From NCBI RefSeq assembly GCF_900115815.1, contig NZ_FOXV01000011.1, positions 56,759 to 120,758 on the forward strand: 64,000 nucleotides of DNA. Direction: 5' to 3'. Positions within the stretch are counted from its first letter, which is position 1. Every line of letters starts with the position of its first letter. Shown in pieces: positions 37,011 through 47,880 of this stretch. The notes below the pieces were generated by a model that did not search any database, was not told where the DNA came from, and saw only the letters and a program-made list of their open reading frames with translations. This DNA is from Roseivivax halotolerans (GTDB lineage Bacteria > Pseudomonadota > Alphaproteobacteria > Rhodobacterales > Rhodobacteraceae). The position numbers and the translations under genes are program-made.

Positions 37011-38096
37011 ATGACGCTCACGCTCGACAACGTCTCGAAGATGGTAGGGACAGAGACCCACATCCATCCGACCGACATGGTGCTGGAGCCCGGCACGATG
37101 AACGTGCTGCTCGGCCCGACGCTCTCGGGCAAGACGTCGCTGATGCGTCTGATGGCCGGGCTCGACCAGCCGTCCACGGGCCGCATCCTCTGGCAGGGAG
37201 AGGACGTGACCGGTATGCGCGTCCAGGACCGCAAGGTCGCGATGGTCTACCAGCAATTCATCAATTACCCGTCGATGACCGTCTACGACAACATCGCCTC
37301 GCCCATGCGGCTTCTGGGTCTGGGCAAGGCCGAAATCGACCGCAAGGTGCGCGAGGCGGCGGATCTCATGCAACTCTCGCCGATGCTCGACCGCAAGCCC
37401 CTGGAATTGTCGGGCGGCCAGCAGCAGCGCTGTGCGCTCGCCCGCGCGCTGGTGAAGAATGCCGGTCTCGTGCTGCTCGACGAGCCACTGGCGAACCTCG
37501 ATTACAAGCTGCGCGAGGAGCTGCGCGCCGAGATCCCGAAGATCTTCGAGGAATCGGGCTCCATCTTCGTCTATGCCACGACCGAGCCTGAAGAAGCGCT
37601 GCTTCTGGGCGGTCAATGCGCGACCTTGTGGGAAGGCCGGGTGACGCAATTCGGGCAGACCCCCAGCGTCTATCGCAAGCCCGCGGACGTGACGACGGCG
37701 CGCGTCTTTTCCGATCCGCCGATGAACTTCCTCCAGATCGAGAAACGCGGCGACCGGATCGAATTCGGCGATGGACAATCGACGCCTGCGAAGGGGCTCG
37801 GCGCCTCGCTCGCCGATGGTGCCTACACCGCCGGGTTCCGGCCGAACCATCTCGAACTTGAGGGCCATGAAGGCGCGATGAGCTTCGAGACGACCCTCAC
37901 CGTCACCGAGATCACGGGCTCGGAGACGTTCATCCACCTCGATCACCACGGCGAGCGCTGGGTCGGACTGATACACGGCGTGCGCGCACTGACGCCCGGC
38001 CAGAATGTGACGGTCCATCTCGATCCCGCGCATGTCTACCTGTTCGACCGGTCGGGCGCGCTGTGCCAGGCCGCACCTTACGCGGAGGCCGCCTGA
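37011..38096 (+). CDS. glpS: Glycerol ABC transporter ATPase GlpS
   Basis: 361 residues, MTLTL start, 28 bp after glpD. Walker A GPTLSGKT (35-42), Q-loop at about 81, an intact LSGGQQQR signature (133-140), Walker B LVLLDEP (153-159) and D-loop ANLD are present. The switch His of YVTHD is replaced: residues 188-191 read YATT. A C-terminal TOBE-like regulatory domain follows. With GlpT it forms a heterodimer, as known for rhizobial glpSTPQUV. The missing His suggests that its own ATP site is catalytically weak. Confidence 0.93.
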   Translation: MTLTLDNVSKMVGTETHIHPTDMVLEPGTMNVLLGPTLSGKTSLMRLMAGLDQPSTGRILWQGEDVTGMRVQDRKVAMVYQQFINYPSMTVYDNIASPMRLLGLGKAEIDRKVREAADLMQLSPMLDRKPLELSGGQQQRCALARALVKNAGLVLLDEPLANLDYKLREELRAEIPKIFEESGSIFVYATTEPEEALLLGGQCATLWEGRVTQFGQTPSVYRKPADVTTARVFSDPPMNFLQIEKRGDRIEFGDGQSTPAKGLGASLADGAYTAGFRPNHLELEGHEGAMSFETTLTVTEITGSETFIHLDHHGERWVGLIHGVRALTPGQNVTVHLDPAHVYLFDRSGALCQAAPYAEAA

Positions 38097-38097
38097 C

Positions 38098-39189
38098 ATG
38101 GCCAAGATCACGCTCGACAACCTCGCGCATTCCTACCTGCCGAACCCTTCGGGAGAGGACGATTACGCGCTGAAGGAGCTCAACCACGACTGGCAGGACG
38201 GCGAGGCCTACGCGCTGCTCGGCTCTTCGGGCTGCGGCAAGTCCACGCTCCTCAACATCATCTCGGGTCTCTTGCACCCGAGCCAGGGGCGGATCCTGTT
38301 CGACGGGCAGGATGTCACCCATCAGGCGACCGCCGAGCGCAACATCGCGCAGGTGTTCCAGTTTCCGGTCGTCTACGACACGATGACCGTGCGGGAGAAC
38401 CTCGCCTTTCCGCTCAAGAACCGCCGGATGCCCGCCGACGAGATCCGCCGCCTGGTGCAGAAGGTCGGGCACATGATCGGCATGGAGGCGCAGCTCGACC
38501 GCAAGGCGCGCGGCCTGACTGCGGATGCCAAGCAGAAGATCAGCCTCGGGCGCGGCATGGTGCGCGAGGACGTGAATGCGCTTCTCTTCGACGAGCCGCT
38601 GACCGTGATCGACCCGCACATGAAGTGGGAGCTCAGAACGCAGCTGAAGAAGCTGCACCACGATTTCGGGCACACGATGATTTACGTGACCCACGACCAG
38701 ACCGAGGCGCTGACCTTCGCGGATAAGGTCGTGGTCATGTATGACGGCCGTGTCGTTCAGATCGGCACGCCGCAGGAATTGTTCGAGCGGCCCGCCCACA
38801 CCTTCGTGGGCTACTTCATCGGCTCGCCGGGGATGAATGTCTTCGACGCGGAAATCTCGGGCAGCGAGGCACGCATCGGCGAGGCGCGCATCGCCCTGCC
38901 CGCCAGCTATGCGACGGCGGGCGGCAAGACCCAGCTCGGCGTCAGGCCCGAATTCATCCGCCTCGCCGAGGGCGGCGACGGCATCCCCGCCAAGATCCTG
39001 CGGATCGAGGATGTCGGCCGCCACAAGATCATCCGCCTCGATGTCGCAGGGCGCGAGATCAACGCGACCCTGCCCGAAGGCACGCCGGTGCCCGCCGGGA
39101 CCGACCGGATCACCTTCGATCCCGAAGGCATCAACGTCTACGAGAACGACTGGCGCGTCGCGCCCAAAGGCCAGAGGGAGGCAGCCTGA
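38098..39189 (+). CDS. glpT: Glycerol ABC transporter ATPase GlpT
   Basis: 363 residues, starting one base after the glpS stop. Walker A GSSGCGKST (42-50), Q-loop, Walker B ALLFDEP (161-167) and the switch His in IYVTHDQTEA (His199) are intact, but the ABC signature is degenerate: LTADAKQK (140-147) replaces LSGGQ. The TOBE-like domain occupies roughly residues 240-360. This is not the GlpT antiporter of enterics; the symbol follows the rhizobial operon. Its defects complement those of GlpS. Confidence 0.93.
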   Translation: MAKITLDNLAHSYLPNPSGEDDYALKELNHDWQDGEAYALLGSSGCGKSTLLNIISGLLHPSQGRILFDGQDVTHQATAERNIAQVFQFPVVYDTMTVRENLAFPLKNRRMPADEIRRLVQKVGHMIGMEAQLDRKARGLTADAKQKISLGRGMVREDVNALLFDEPLTVIDPHMKWELRTQLKKLHHDFGHTMIYVTHDQTEALTFADKVVVMYDGRVVQIGTPQELFERPAHTFVGYFIGSPGMNVFDAEISGSEARIGEARIALPASYATAGGKTQLGVRPEFIRLAEGGDGIPAKILRIEDVGRHKIIRLDVAGREINATLPEGTPVPAGTDRITFDPEGINVYENDWRVAPKGQREAA

Positions 39190-40057
39190 TGAACAAGACC
39201 GTCAATCAGAAGGCCTGGTTCCTCGTTCTGCCGGTGCTGATCCTCGTGGCGTTCTCGGCGGTGATCCCGCTGATGACCGTGGTCAACTACTCGGTTCAGG
39301 ACACGTTCGGGAACAACGTCTTCTTCTGGAACGGCATCTACTGGTTCGAAGAGATGCTGGCGTCCGAGCGGATGTGGAACGCGCTGGGCCGCCAGGTCGT
39401 GTTCTCGTCGATCATCCTCGCCATCGAGGTGCCGCTCGGCGTGTTCGTCGCGCTCAACATGCCCAAGAAGGGCTTCTGGGCCTCGTTCTGCCTCGTGGTG
39501 ATGTCGCTACCGCTGCTCATTCCGTGGAACGTCGTCGGCACGATCTGGCAGATCTTCGGCCGCGTCGATATCGGCCTTCTGGGCCATACGCTCGATGCGA
39601 TCGGGATCAACTATAACTACACCCAAGGCTTCTACGCCGCGTGGACGACCGTGATCGTCATGGATGTCTGGCACTGGACGTCGCTCGTCGCGCTTTTGGC
39701 CTATGCGGGCCTCCAGTCGATCCCGGATGCCTATTACCAGGCCGCCAAGATCGACCAGGCCAGCCGCTGGGCCGTCTTCCGCTATATCGAGCTGCCCAAG
39801 ATGCTGGGCGTGCTGATGATCGCGATCCTCCTGCGCTTCATGGACAGCTTCATGATCTATACCGAGCCGTTCGTCGTGACCGGCGGCGGGCCCGGCAATG
39901 CCACCACCTTCCTGTCCATCGACCTTGTGAAGATGGCGCTGGGGCAGTTCGACCTCGGCCCGGCGGCAGCCTTCTCGATCATGTACTTCCTCGTCATCCT
40001 CGCGATTTCCTGGGTGTTCTACACCGTGATGACGAACCTCGACAAAAGGGATGCGAA

Positions 40058-40061
<4 letters not shown>
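39189..40061 (+). CDS. glpP: Glycerol ABC transporter permease GlpP
   Basis: 290 residues with six predicted membrane helices of the MalF-like class. The EAA loop reads YYQAAKIDQASRWAVFRYIELP (about 179-200) and would dock on the ATPases. Its ATG shares its A with the glpT stop. It forms the channel with GlpQ. Confidence 0.93.
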
Positions 40062-40948
<887 letters not shown>

Positions 40949-41050
40949 TGAGCGCTCTCCTCAGCGCGTCCGGGGCGGCCTTCGGCCGTCTTCCGCGCCG
41001 GGCGTCACGCTCGCCCGTCTTCACGACTTCGCCGCGAAAGGAGACCTGAC

Positions 41051-41323
41051 ATGGCATGGATGGCATGGACCTGGCCGACGGCGGCTTTCTTCGCAGTCAT
41101 CGCGGCGCTTCTGATCACCTTCACGATCCTCGCGGTCAAGTATCCCGAGACGCCCCGCCGGGGCATCCTCGGGATCGAGACGACGCGCGGTGACCGGCTT
41201 TTCATCACGTTGTTGATGTCGGCCTTTCTGAATTTGGCGTGGCTGGGTTTCGGGATCGCCCCGCAGCCCTACGCGCTGATTGCCTGCCTCGTCCTCGCAG
41301 CGGGGATCTTCCGCTTCGTGTGA
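41051..41323 (+). CDS. glpU: Small DUF2160-type membrane protein GlpU
   Basis: 90 residues, preceded by AAAGGAG. Hydrophobic segments lie at about 9-30, 50-66 and 71-88, so it is a small inner-membrane protein. A gene of this type sits between the permeases and the binding protein in glpSTPQUV loci. It is presumed to assist the transporter; its precise role is not established. Confidence 0.85.
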   Translation: MAWMAWTWPTAAFFAVIAALLITFTILAVKYPETPRRGILGIETTRGDRLFITLLMSAFLNLAWLGFGIAPQPYALIACLVLAAGIFRFV

Positions 41324-41361
41324 GGGGCAAACACGACCAACGTTCAAAAAGGGAGGAAACA

Positions 41362-43083
41362 ATGAACGTTTCACTAAGAACGACCACCGCCATGGCGGTT
41401 GCGCTGGGGCTGGTATCCAGTCCGGCCTTCGCCGACATGGAAGCGGCAATGGAGTTTCTCGACTCCGAGATCGGCGATGTCTCGACGCTGACGCGCGAAG
41501 AGCAGGAAGCCGAGATGCAGTGGTTCATCGATGCCGCCCAGGAATTCCAGGGCATGGACATCAACGTCGTCTCCGAGACGATCACCACGCATGAATATGA
41601 AAGCCAGGTGCTCGCGCCCGCCTTCTCGGCGATCACGGGCATCAACGTCACCCACGACCTCATCGGCGAGGGCGACGTGGTCGAGCGTCTGCAGGTGCAG
41701 ATGCAGTCGGGCAACAACGTCTATGACGCCTATGTCAACGACAGCGACCTGATCGGCACGCACTGGCGCTATGGCCAGGCGCGCAACCTCACCGAGTGGA
41801 TGGCCGGCGAAGGCGCGGACGTGACCTCGCCCACGCTCGATCTCGAGGACTTCATCGGCACCCAGTTCACCACCGGGCCCGATGGCAACCTCTACCAGTT
41901 GCCCGACCAGCAGTTCGCGAACCTCTACTGGTTCCGCTACGACTGGTTCAACGACGAGAAGAACCGCGCCGATTTCGAAAGCGAATACGGCTACGAGCTC
42001 GGCGTTCCGGTCAACTGGGCAGCCTACGAGGACATCGCGGAGTTCTTCACCGGCCGCGACCTGAGCCACATGGGCGTGGAGCAGGAAATCTTCGGCAACA
42101 TGGATTACGGCAAGAAGGACCCGAGCCTCGGCTGGCGGTATACCGATGCCTGGATGTCCATGGCTGGCATGGGCGACACGGGTGAGCCGAATGGCCTGCC
42201 TGTCGACGAATGGGGTATCCGTGTGAACGAGAACTCCCAGCCCGTCGGCGCCTGCGTCGATCGCGGTGGCGCCACCAACTCGCCCGCGGCGGTCTATGCC
42301 GTCGACAAGGCGATCGAGTGGCTGCAGAACTACTCGCCGCCCGCCGCTGCCGGCATGACCTTCTCCGAGGCCGGCCCGGTCCCGGGTCAGGGCAACATCG
42401 CGCAGCAGATGTTCATGTACACCACCTTCGTGGCGCCGCTGGTCGACAGCCCCGAGGTGATGAACGAGGATGGCACGCCGAAATGGCGCCTCGCCCCCTC
42501 CCCGCATGGCGTCTACTGGGAGGAAGGGATGAAGGTCGGCTACCAGGACGTGGGCTCCTGGACGATCCTCGACTCGACCCCGACGGATCGCGCCAAGGCC
42601 GCTTGGCTCTACGCGCAGTTCGTCACCTCCAAGACGGTCGACGTGAAGAAGGCCGACGTGGGCCTGACCTTCATCCGCGAGAGCACCATCAACTCCGAGC
42701 ACTTCACCGAGCGCGCGCCGCGCCTCGGCGGTCTGGTGGAATTCTACCGCTCGCCCGCACGGACGCAGTGGTCGCCCACCGGCACCAACGTGCCGGACTA
42801 TCCCAAGCTCGCGCAGCTCTGGTGGCAGAACATCGGTGATGCGATGTCGGGTGCCAAGTCCACGCAGGAAGCGCTCGATACGCTTTGCGCGGACATGGAA
42901 GACGTGATGGCCCGCCTCGAGCGCGCCGGCGTCCAGGGCGATCTCGGCCCGGTTCTCAATGAAGAGCAGGAGGCGTCCTACTGGCTCGAGCAGCCGGGCG
43001 CACCGAAGCCCGCTCTCGAGAACGAGGACGAAGAACCTCAGACCGTCTCCTATGACGAGCTGATCCAGTCCTGGCAGGAGTAA
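41362..43083 (+). CDS. glpV: Glycerol-binding periplasmic protein GlpV
   Basis: 573 residues with GGGAGGAAAC just before the ATG and a signal peptide (1-24, cleavage after AFA). The mature protein is a large family-1 solute-binding protein: FSAITGINVTHDLIGEGDVVERLQ and YQLPDQQFANLYWFRYDWF are characteristic. It is acidic throughout, with an EDEEPQT tail. It captures glycerol for GlpPQ-ST and ends the operon, followed by a terminator. Confidence 0.93.
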   Translation: MNVSLRTTTAMAVALGLVSSPAFADMEAAMEFLDSEIGDVSTLTREEQEAEMQWFIDAAQEFQGMDINVVSETITTHEYESQVLAPAFSAITGINVTHDLIGEGDVVERLQVQMQSGNNVYDAYVNDSDLIGTHWRYGQARNLTEWMAGEGADVTSPTLDLEDFIGTQFTTGPDGNLYQLPDQQFANLYWFRYDWFNDEKNRADFESEYGYELGVPVNWAAYEDIAEFFTGRDLSHMGVEQEIFGNMDYGKKDPSLGWRYTDAWMSMAGMGDTGEPNGLPVDEWGIRVNENSQPVGACVDRGGATNSPAAVYAVDKAIEWLQNYSPPAAAGMTFSEAGPVPGQGNIAQQMFMYTTFVAPLVDSPEVMNEDGTPKWRLAPSPHGVYWEEGMKVGYQDVGSWTILDSTPTDRAKAAWLYAQFVTSKTVDVKKADVGLTFIRESTINSEHFTERAPRLGGLVEFYRSPARTQWSPTGTNVPDYPKLAQLWWQNIGDAMSGAKSTQEALDTLCADMEDVMARLERAGVQGDLGPVLNEEQEASYWLEQPGAPKPALENEDEEPQTVSYDELIQSWQE

Positions 43084-43095
43084 GACTTGCCACAG

Positions 43096-43128
43096 CGCGC
43101 GCCGGGGACATCCTCGGCGCGCGTTTTT
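43096..43128 (+). terminator. Rho-independent terminator of the glpD-V operon
   Basis: CGCGCGCCG (43096-43104) pairs with CGGCGCGCG (43115-43123) around a 10-nt loop and is followed by TTTTT. It starts 12 bp after the glpV stop. Confidence 0.9.
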
Positions 43129-43185
43129 AGTGCGCGCCGGCCTTCGGGAACGGGCTCGCTTCGGGGACTGACGTATCTCGCTCCT

Positions 43186-43227
43186 TCCAAAAGAAACGCG
43201 CCCGCTTTCGGAAGAAAGCGGGCGCGT
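43186..43227 (-). terminator. Terminator of the minus-strand sugar ABC operon
   Basis: A 14-bp perfect stem (43196-43209 with 43214-43227) closes on a GGAA loop; on the minus strand TTCTTTTGG follows. It lies 24 bp past the binding-protein stop and faces the glpV terminator. Confidence 0.85.
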
Positions 43228-43250
43228 CGTCGTTCAGGATATCGGCAGGA

Positions 43251-44201
43251 TCAGAACGGGCTGTCGGGGTAGTAGAACTGCTCCGCGTTCTCGGGCGTGA
43301 TCAGGACCGAGCCAATGGTGAACGTGCCGGAAACCGGCGCATTCGACACCATGCCGACCGCGGTCATCTCGATGGCCGTTGCGATCATCGACGGCGGATA
43401 GGTCACGTCGGCCGGGATCATCTCGTCGCCATCCATGACGCGCTTGACCATCTCCTTCATGCCCGCGCCGCCGAGAACGAACTGGATGTCGTCGCGTCCG
43501 GCCGCCTCGATTGCCGCCAGAACGCCGACGGCCATGTCATCGTCCGAGGCCCAGACCGCGTCGATCTGATCGTGCTTCTGCAGGAAGTCCTGCATCACGT
43601 TGAAGCTGTCATCGCGGTTCCAGTTGCCGTGCTCCATGTCGATGATGTTGATGCCGGAGCCTTCGATGGCCTGTTCGAACCCTTCCACGCGTTCGTTGTC
43701 GATCGTCGTCGGGATGCCGCGCAGAACGACGATGTCGCCACCGTCGGGCATCTGGCTGACCATGTATTCACCCGAAACGCGGCCGAAGCCCGGATTGTCA
43801 CCGGCGACGTAGAGATCCTCGATGCCGTCCTGGCTGAGCCCGCGGTCGACCACGGTGACCCAGGTGCCATTCTCGGCGACGGACTGGATCGGCGGGGTGA
43901 GAGGATCGCTCTCGAAGGGCAGCACGACCAGCGCGTCGATGCCGCGCGTTGCAACCATGTCCTCGATATCGTTGACCTGCGCGCCGGCATCCGAGGCGGC
44001 CGTCAGCACGAAGTCGAGCTGCGGATAGGTCTCTTCCAGGCGCTCTACCGTCTCTTGCGCGTGGAAGTTCATGCCGCCTGCCCAGCCATGCGTCGCGGCG
44101 GGGATCGACACGCCGATCACGGTCGTATCGTCTTGGGCCCAGGCTGTGCCGGACAGTGCCAGCATCGTGCAGCCCAGAAGTGTCGTCTTCATGTAAGACA
44201 T
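43251..44201 (-). CDS. Periplasmic sugar-binding protein, second ribose-type ABC system
   Basis: 316 residues with a signal peptide (to about residue 22, AWAQDD). The type I fold is seen in IGVSIPAATHGWAGGMNFHAQE, GIDALVVLPFESDPLTP, VDRGL, and DAVWASDDDMAVGVLAAIE. It is the last gene of the operon: isomerase, oxidoreductase, ATPase, permease, SBP. The ligand is probably a sugar or polyol but cannot be named. Confidence 0.9.
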   Translation of the reverse strand: MSYMKTTLLGCTMLALSGTAWAQDDTTVIGVSIPAATHGWAGGMNFHAQETVERLEETYPQLDFVLTAASDAGAQVNDIEDMVATRGIDALVVLPFESDPLTPPIQSVAENGTWVTVVDRGLSQDGIEDLYVAGDNPGFGRVSGEYMVSQMPDGGDIVVLRGIPTTIDNERVEGFEQAIEGSGINIIDMEHGNWNRDDSFNVMQDFLQKHDQIDAVWASDDDMAVGVLAAIEAAGRDDIQFVLGGAGMKEMVKRVMDGDEMIPADVTYPPSMIATAIEMTAVGMVSNAPVSGTFTIGSVLITPENAEQFYYPDSPF

Positions 44202-44231
44202 TTCGGTTCCTCCCAGTTGATCGGCCGGGCT

Positions 44232-45230
44232 CTAGCCCTTGGCCTTGGCTTCTCGCTGCAGAATGACCGCGAGAATGATGATGACCCCCTGGATCGCGCC
44301 ATTGAGATAAGGCGAGACCAGGTCGGTCAGATTCAGGATGTTGTCGATGAGGCTCAGGATCAGGACGCCGATGACGGTGCCCCAGACCCGGCCGAAGCCG
44401 CCTTTCAAGACGGTGCCGCCAATGATGACCGCCGCGATCGCCTCGAGTTCCCACAGAAGGCCGGTCGAAGCGGACGCGGAGCCGAGACGCGGCACGTACA
44501 TGATGGTTGCGATCCCGACGAAGAGGCCCAGCATCGCGTAGGTCAGAAGCCGCGTCCGGTTCACATCGACATTCGAGTAATGCGCCACCGCCTCATTCGA
44601 GCCGATCGCCGCGCAGTGCCGGCCGAACCGCGCCCGGCTCATCAGGAATTCGCCGATGATGACGACGAGCGCGAATACGATGATCGGCCACGAGATCCCG
44701 AGAATCCCATCGAAATAAACCGGCCGGTAGAACGTGCGGAGCCCGAAATCGAGCGACAGCGTCCCGCCGTCTGCGAGCCATGTGACGAGGCTGCGGTAAA
44801 TCCCCATCGTGCCGAGCGTGACGATGAACGCCTCGATCCCGACGGTCGTGATGAGAAAGCCGTTGAGAAGCCCCGCGAGGATGCCCGCGACCACCGCGAC
44901 CGCCATCCCCAGCAGGATGATCGGCACGCCCACCCCGAGCGAGGGGAGCGCCGCGTTCATGACGAGGATCATCAGCCCCGCGATGAAGGCCGCCATCGAG
45001 CCGACAGAGAGATCGAGCCCGCCCGCGGTGATCACGAAGGTCATGCCGACCGCGATGATCCCGATGAAAGCGGAACGCGCGAGCACGTTGGTGATGTTCG
45101 CCGCACCGAGAAAGTTGGAGTTCATCATCGCCCCGATCGCGATCAGGACCAGAAGCGCGAGGATCGGGCCAAGCACGCTCATCGAGGGCAGGCTGCGCCG
45201 CGCGCGGGTATTCGTCGTCTCGGAAGTCAT
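44232..45230 (-). CDS. Sugar ABC transporter permease, second ribose-type system
   Basis: 332 residues with the RbsC motifs GMTFVITAGGLDLSVGSMAAF and IGGTVLKGGFGRVWGTVIGVLIL and about ten hydrophobic helices. The start and the ATPase stop meet at 45230 (TGATG). Only one permease gene is present, so the channel should be a homodimer, unlike the first system. Confidence 0.92.
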   Translation of the reverse strand: MTSETTNTRARRSLPSMSVLGPILALLVLIAIGAMMNSNFLGAANITNVLARSAFIGIIAVGMTFVITAGGLDLSVGSMAAFIAGLMILVMNAALPSLGVGVPIILLGMAVAVVAGILAGLLNGFLITTVGIEAFIVTLGTMGIYRSLVTWLADGGTLSLDFGLRTFYRPVYFDGILGISWPIIVFALVVIIGEFLMSRARFGRHCAAIGSNEAVAHYSNVDVNRTRLLTYAMLGLFVGIATIMYVPRLGSASASTGLLWELEAIAAVIIGGTVLKGGFGRVWGTVIGVLILSLIDNILNLTDLVSPYLNGAIQGVIIILAVILQREAKAKG

Positions 45231-46741
45231 CAGGCCACTTGCCCCTCGTCATTCGCGCCAAGACCGACCGCGAGCCGCACGATGGCGTCCTCGGTCATCT
45301 CATCGCCTGTCAGCATGCCGGCCACCGCTCCCGTCCGCATGACCATCACGCGGTCTGACAGGCCGATGACCTCCTGCATCTCCGAAGAGATCATCACCAC
45401 GCCGTGGCCCTGCCCGGCGAGCTCTCGCAGGAAGGTGTAGATCTGCTGCTTCGTGCCGATATCGATGCCTCGCGTCGGCTCGTCCGCGATCAGGATCATC
45501 GGCTCCGATTGCATGATCTTCGCAAGAAGCAGTTTCTGCTGGTTGCCGCCCGAGAGGTTGCCCACCGCCATATCGCGCTGACCCGCGCGGATGTCGAACT
45601 CGCCGATGGCCTTGTCGAGCGCCCGGTCTTCGGCTGCGCGGTCGATCATCCAGCCGCCGAAGCGGTCCAGCGCTTGCAGGGTCAGGTTGACCCGCATCGA
45701 CTTGTCGAGCAGCAAACCGCGCAACTTGCGGTCTTCGGTCAGGTAGCAGAGCCCATGATCGAGCGCGTCGCGTGGTTTCGAGATGGCAACGGGTTGCCCG
45801 CCGATCTCGATGCGTTCCGCGCGGGCTGGGCGTAGTCCGCACAGGCCCTCGAAGGTCTCGGTGCGGCCAGCCCCGATCAGGCCCGCGACGCCCAGAATCT
45901 CGCCGCGCCGCAACTCGAACGACACGTCCTGTGCGTATCCCGGAACGGTCAGGCCGCTGACACGCAGCATCACCTCTTCGGGATGGCCCGACTTTTCTGG
46001 GTACAGGTCCGAGACATCGCGCCCGACCATCGCCGTCGCCATGCCGTCTTCGCTGATATCGGCGGCGCGACCGTCATGCACCACCGCCCCGTCCCGCAGG
46101 ACCGTGACGTGATGCGCGATGGCCGAGACCTCGCCCAGCTTGTGCGAGGTAAAAAGAACCGCCGTGCCCTGCGCTGTCATCCGGCGAACCTGTTCGAAAA
46201 GGATCTCGGTCTCCGAGCCCGTCAGCACTGCCGTCGGCTCGTCCATGATGAGAACGCGGGCGTCGCGACTGAGCGCCTTGGCGATCTCGACCATTTGCTT
46301 GTCTGAATTCGACAGCTCCGAAACCTTCGTGTCCGGATGAACGCGGCAATTCACGCGGTCGAGATACTCCCGCGAAAGCTGCCGCATGCGGCGTTTGTCG
46401 AGCATCAGGCCACGCCGCAGCTCGCGCCCCAAAAAGATGTTCTGCTCGACGGTCAACTGCTCGGCGAGGTTGAACTCCTGGTGAATCATCACGATCCCGG
46501 CTTCCTCACCGTCATGCAGAGAGCCGAACGTGACCTCCTCGCCATCGAGGAGTATCCGGCCCGAGCTTGCGGGCTGGTATCCTGCGAGAATCTTCATCGT
46601 GGTGGACTTGCCAGCCCCGTTCTCGCCGATGAGCGCGAGAACCTCGCCCGCACGCAGATCGAGATTTATGCCATGAAGCACCTCGACCGGACCGAAGCTC
46701 TTGCGAACCTCGCGCAAGGAGAGGACCGGCTCGCCCGTCAT
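45230..46741 (-). CDS. Sugar ABC transporter ATPase (RbsA-type, two ATP-binding domains)
   Basis: 503 residues from the ATG at 46741, which overlaps the oxidoreductase stop by 4 bp; an ATG at 46753 is less likely. Domain 1: GENGAGKST, a signature reading ELSNSDKQ, VLIMDEPTAVL. Domain 2: GLIGAGRTE, NLSGGNQQK, ILIADEPTRGID. Same architecture as the ATPase at 16070. Confidence 0.93.
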   Translation of the reverse strand: MTGEPVLSLREVRKSFGPVEVLHGINLDLRAGEVLALIGENGAGKSTTMKILAGYQPASSGRILLDGEEVTFGSLHDGEEAGIVMIHQEFNLAEQLTVEQNIFLGRELRRGLMLDKRRMRQLSREYLDRVNCRVHPDTKVSELSNSDKQMVEIAKALSRDARVLIMDEPTAVLTGSETEILFEQVRRMTAQGTAVLFTSHKLGEVSAIAHHVTVLRDGAVVHDGRAADISEDGMATAMVGRDVSDLYPEKSGHPEEVMLRVSGLTVPGYAQDVSFELRRGEILGVAGLIGAGRTETFEGLCGLRPARAERIEIGGQPVAISKPRDALDHGLCYLTEDRKLRGLLLDKSMRVNLTLQALDRFGGWMIDRAAEDRALDKAIGEFDIRAGQRDMAVGNLSGGNQQKLLLAKIMQSEPMILIADEPTRGIDIGTKQQIYTFLRELAGQGHGVVMISSEMQEVIGLSDRVMVMRTGAVAGMLTGDEMTEDAIVRLAVGLGANDEGQVA

Positions 46742-47880
46742 ATCGTGACCCATGCGGCATCGTCCTTCGACGACCCAACGCAGGCGCGGATGAACGCCAT
46801 GCCCTCGAGTCCGGCGGCAAGTCCAGGCAGCTTGCCCATGACCGTCTCGCGCGCCTCGCCGTTTTGCGCGGCGCGAATGGCATCGGCCGCCTCTGTATAG
46901 AGGGTTGCGAAGGCCTCGAGATATCCTTCGGGATGGCCCGGCGGGATGCGGCTGACCGATGTGCCTGCCTCTGTGGCGCCCGCGCCGTTGCGGGTGATCC
47001 TGCGCGACGGCTCCCCGTGCGGCGTGTACCAGAGGTAATTGGGATCTTCCTGCGCCCATTCGAGACCGCCAGCCTCACCGAAGATTCGCAGGCGAAGCCC
47101 GTTCTCGCATCCCGGCGCGACCTGGCTGCACCAAAGCATGCCGCGCGCGCCGCTCTCGTAGCGCAGCATGACATGCGCGTTGTCGTCGAGCGCCCTGCCC
47201 GCGCCGAAGCTCTGCAGATCGGCCGCGAGCCGTTCCGGCACCTGCCCGGTCACGAAGGCTGCGAGATTGTAGGCATGGGTGCCGATATCGCCGATGGAGC
47301 CGCCCGCACCGGAGCGCGCGGGGTCCGTCCGCCATTCGGCCTGCTTGACGCCTTGGGTCTCCACGTCGTCGGTCATCCAGTCCTGCGGATATTCGACCTG
47401 CACGACCCGCAGCGTGCCGATCGCGCCGTCAGCCACCATCGCCTGCGCCTGACGCACCATCGGGTAACCGGTGTAGTTGTGGGTCAGGATGAAGAGCGCC
47501 TGGCTCTCTCCGACGGCCTTTGCCATTGCCTCCGCTTCATCGAAGGTCGCCGTCAGGGGCTTGTCACAGATGACGTGGATGCCGCGCTCTAGAAACGGCT
47601 TTGCGGCGGCGAAATGTACATGGTTCGGGGTCACGATGCTGACCGCCTCAATGCCGTCCTCGCGCGCCGCTTCGGCCTCGGCCATCTCCTCGAACGAGCC
47701 ATAGGAGCGGGCGGGATCGAGCCCCAGCGCCTCTCCGCTTTTCCTTGCCTTATCGGGAGTGGAGCTGAGCGCCCCCGCCACGAGATCGAAATGCCCGTCG
47801 ATGCGGCTGGCGATCCGGTGCACGCCGCCGATGAATGCGTCGGCGCCGCCGCCGACCATGCCCAACCTGATCCGTTTCAT
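46738..47880 (-). CDS. Gfo/Idh/MocA-family oxidoreductase
   Basis: 380 residues. N-terminal Rossmann domain with LGMVGGGADAFIGGVHR, the CDKPLTATFDEAEAMA motif with the catalytic Lys, and IGDIGTHAYNLAAFV in the second domain. These enzymes oxidise or reduce sugars and inositols with NAD(P). It is coupled by ATGA overlaps to the isomerase upstream and the ATPase downstream, so it probably acts directly on the imported sugar. Confidence 0.92.
   Translation of the reverse strand: MKRIRLGMVGGGADAFIGGVHRIASRIDGHFDLVAGALSSTPDKARKSGEALGLDPARSYGSFEEMAEAEAAREDGIEAVSIVTPNHVHFAAAKPFLERGIHVICDKPLTATFDEAEAMAKAVGESQALFILTHNYTGYPMVRQAQAMVADGAIGTLRVVQVEYPQDWMTDDVETQGVKQAEWRTDPARSGAGGSIGDIGTHAYNLAAFVTGQVPERLAADLQSFGAGRALDDNAHVMLRYESGARGMLWCSQVAPGCENGLRLRIFGEAGGLEWAQEDPNYLWYTPHGEPSRRITRNGAGATEAGTSVSRIPPGHPEGYLEAFATLYTEAADAIRAAQNGEARETVMGKLPGLAAGLEGMAFIRACVGSSKDDAAWVTI

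Noticed and set aside
40949..41050. Small reading frame between glpQ and glpU
   Set aside because: It is short, Arg-rich, without family features, and reads as spacer; the ribosome binding site at its end belongs to glpU.
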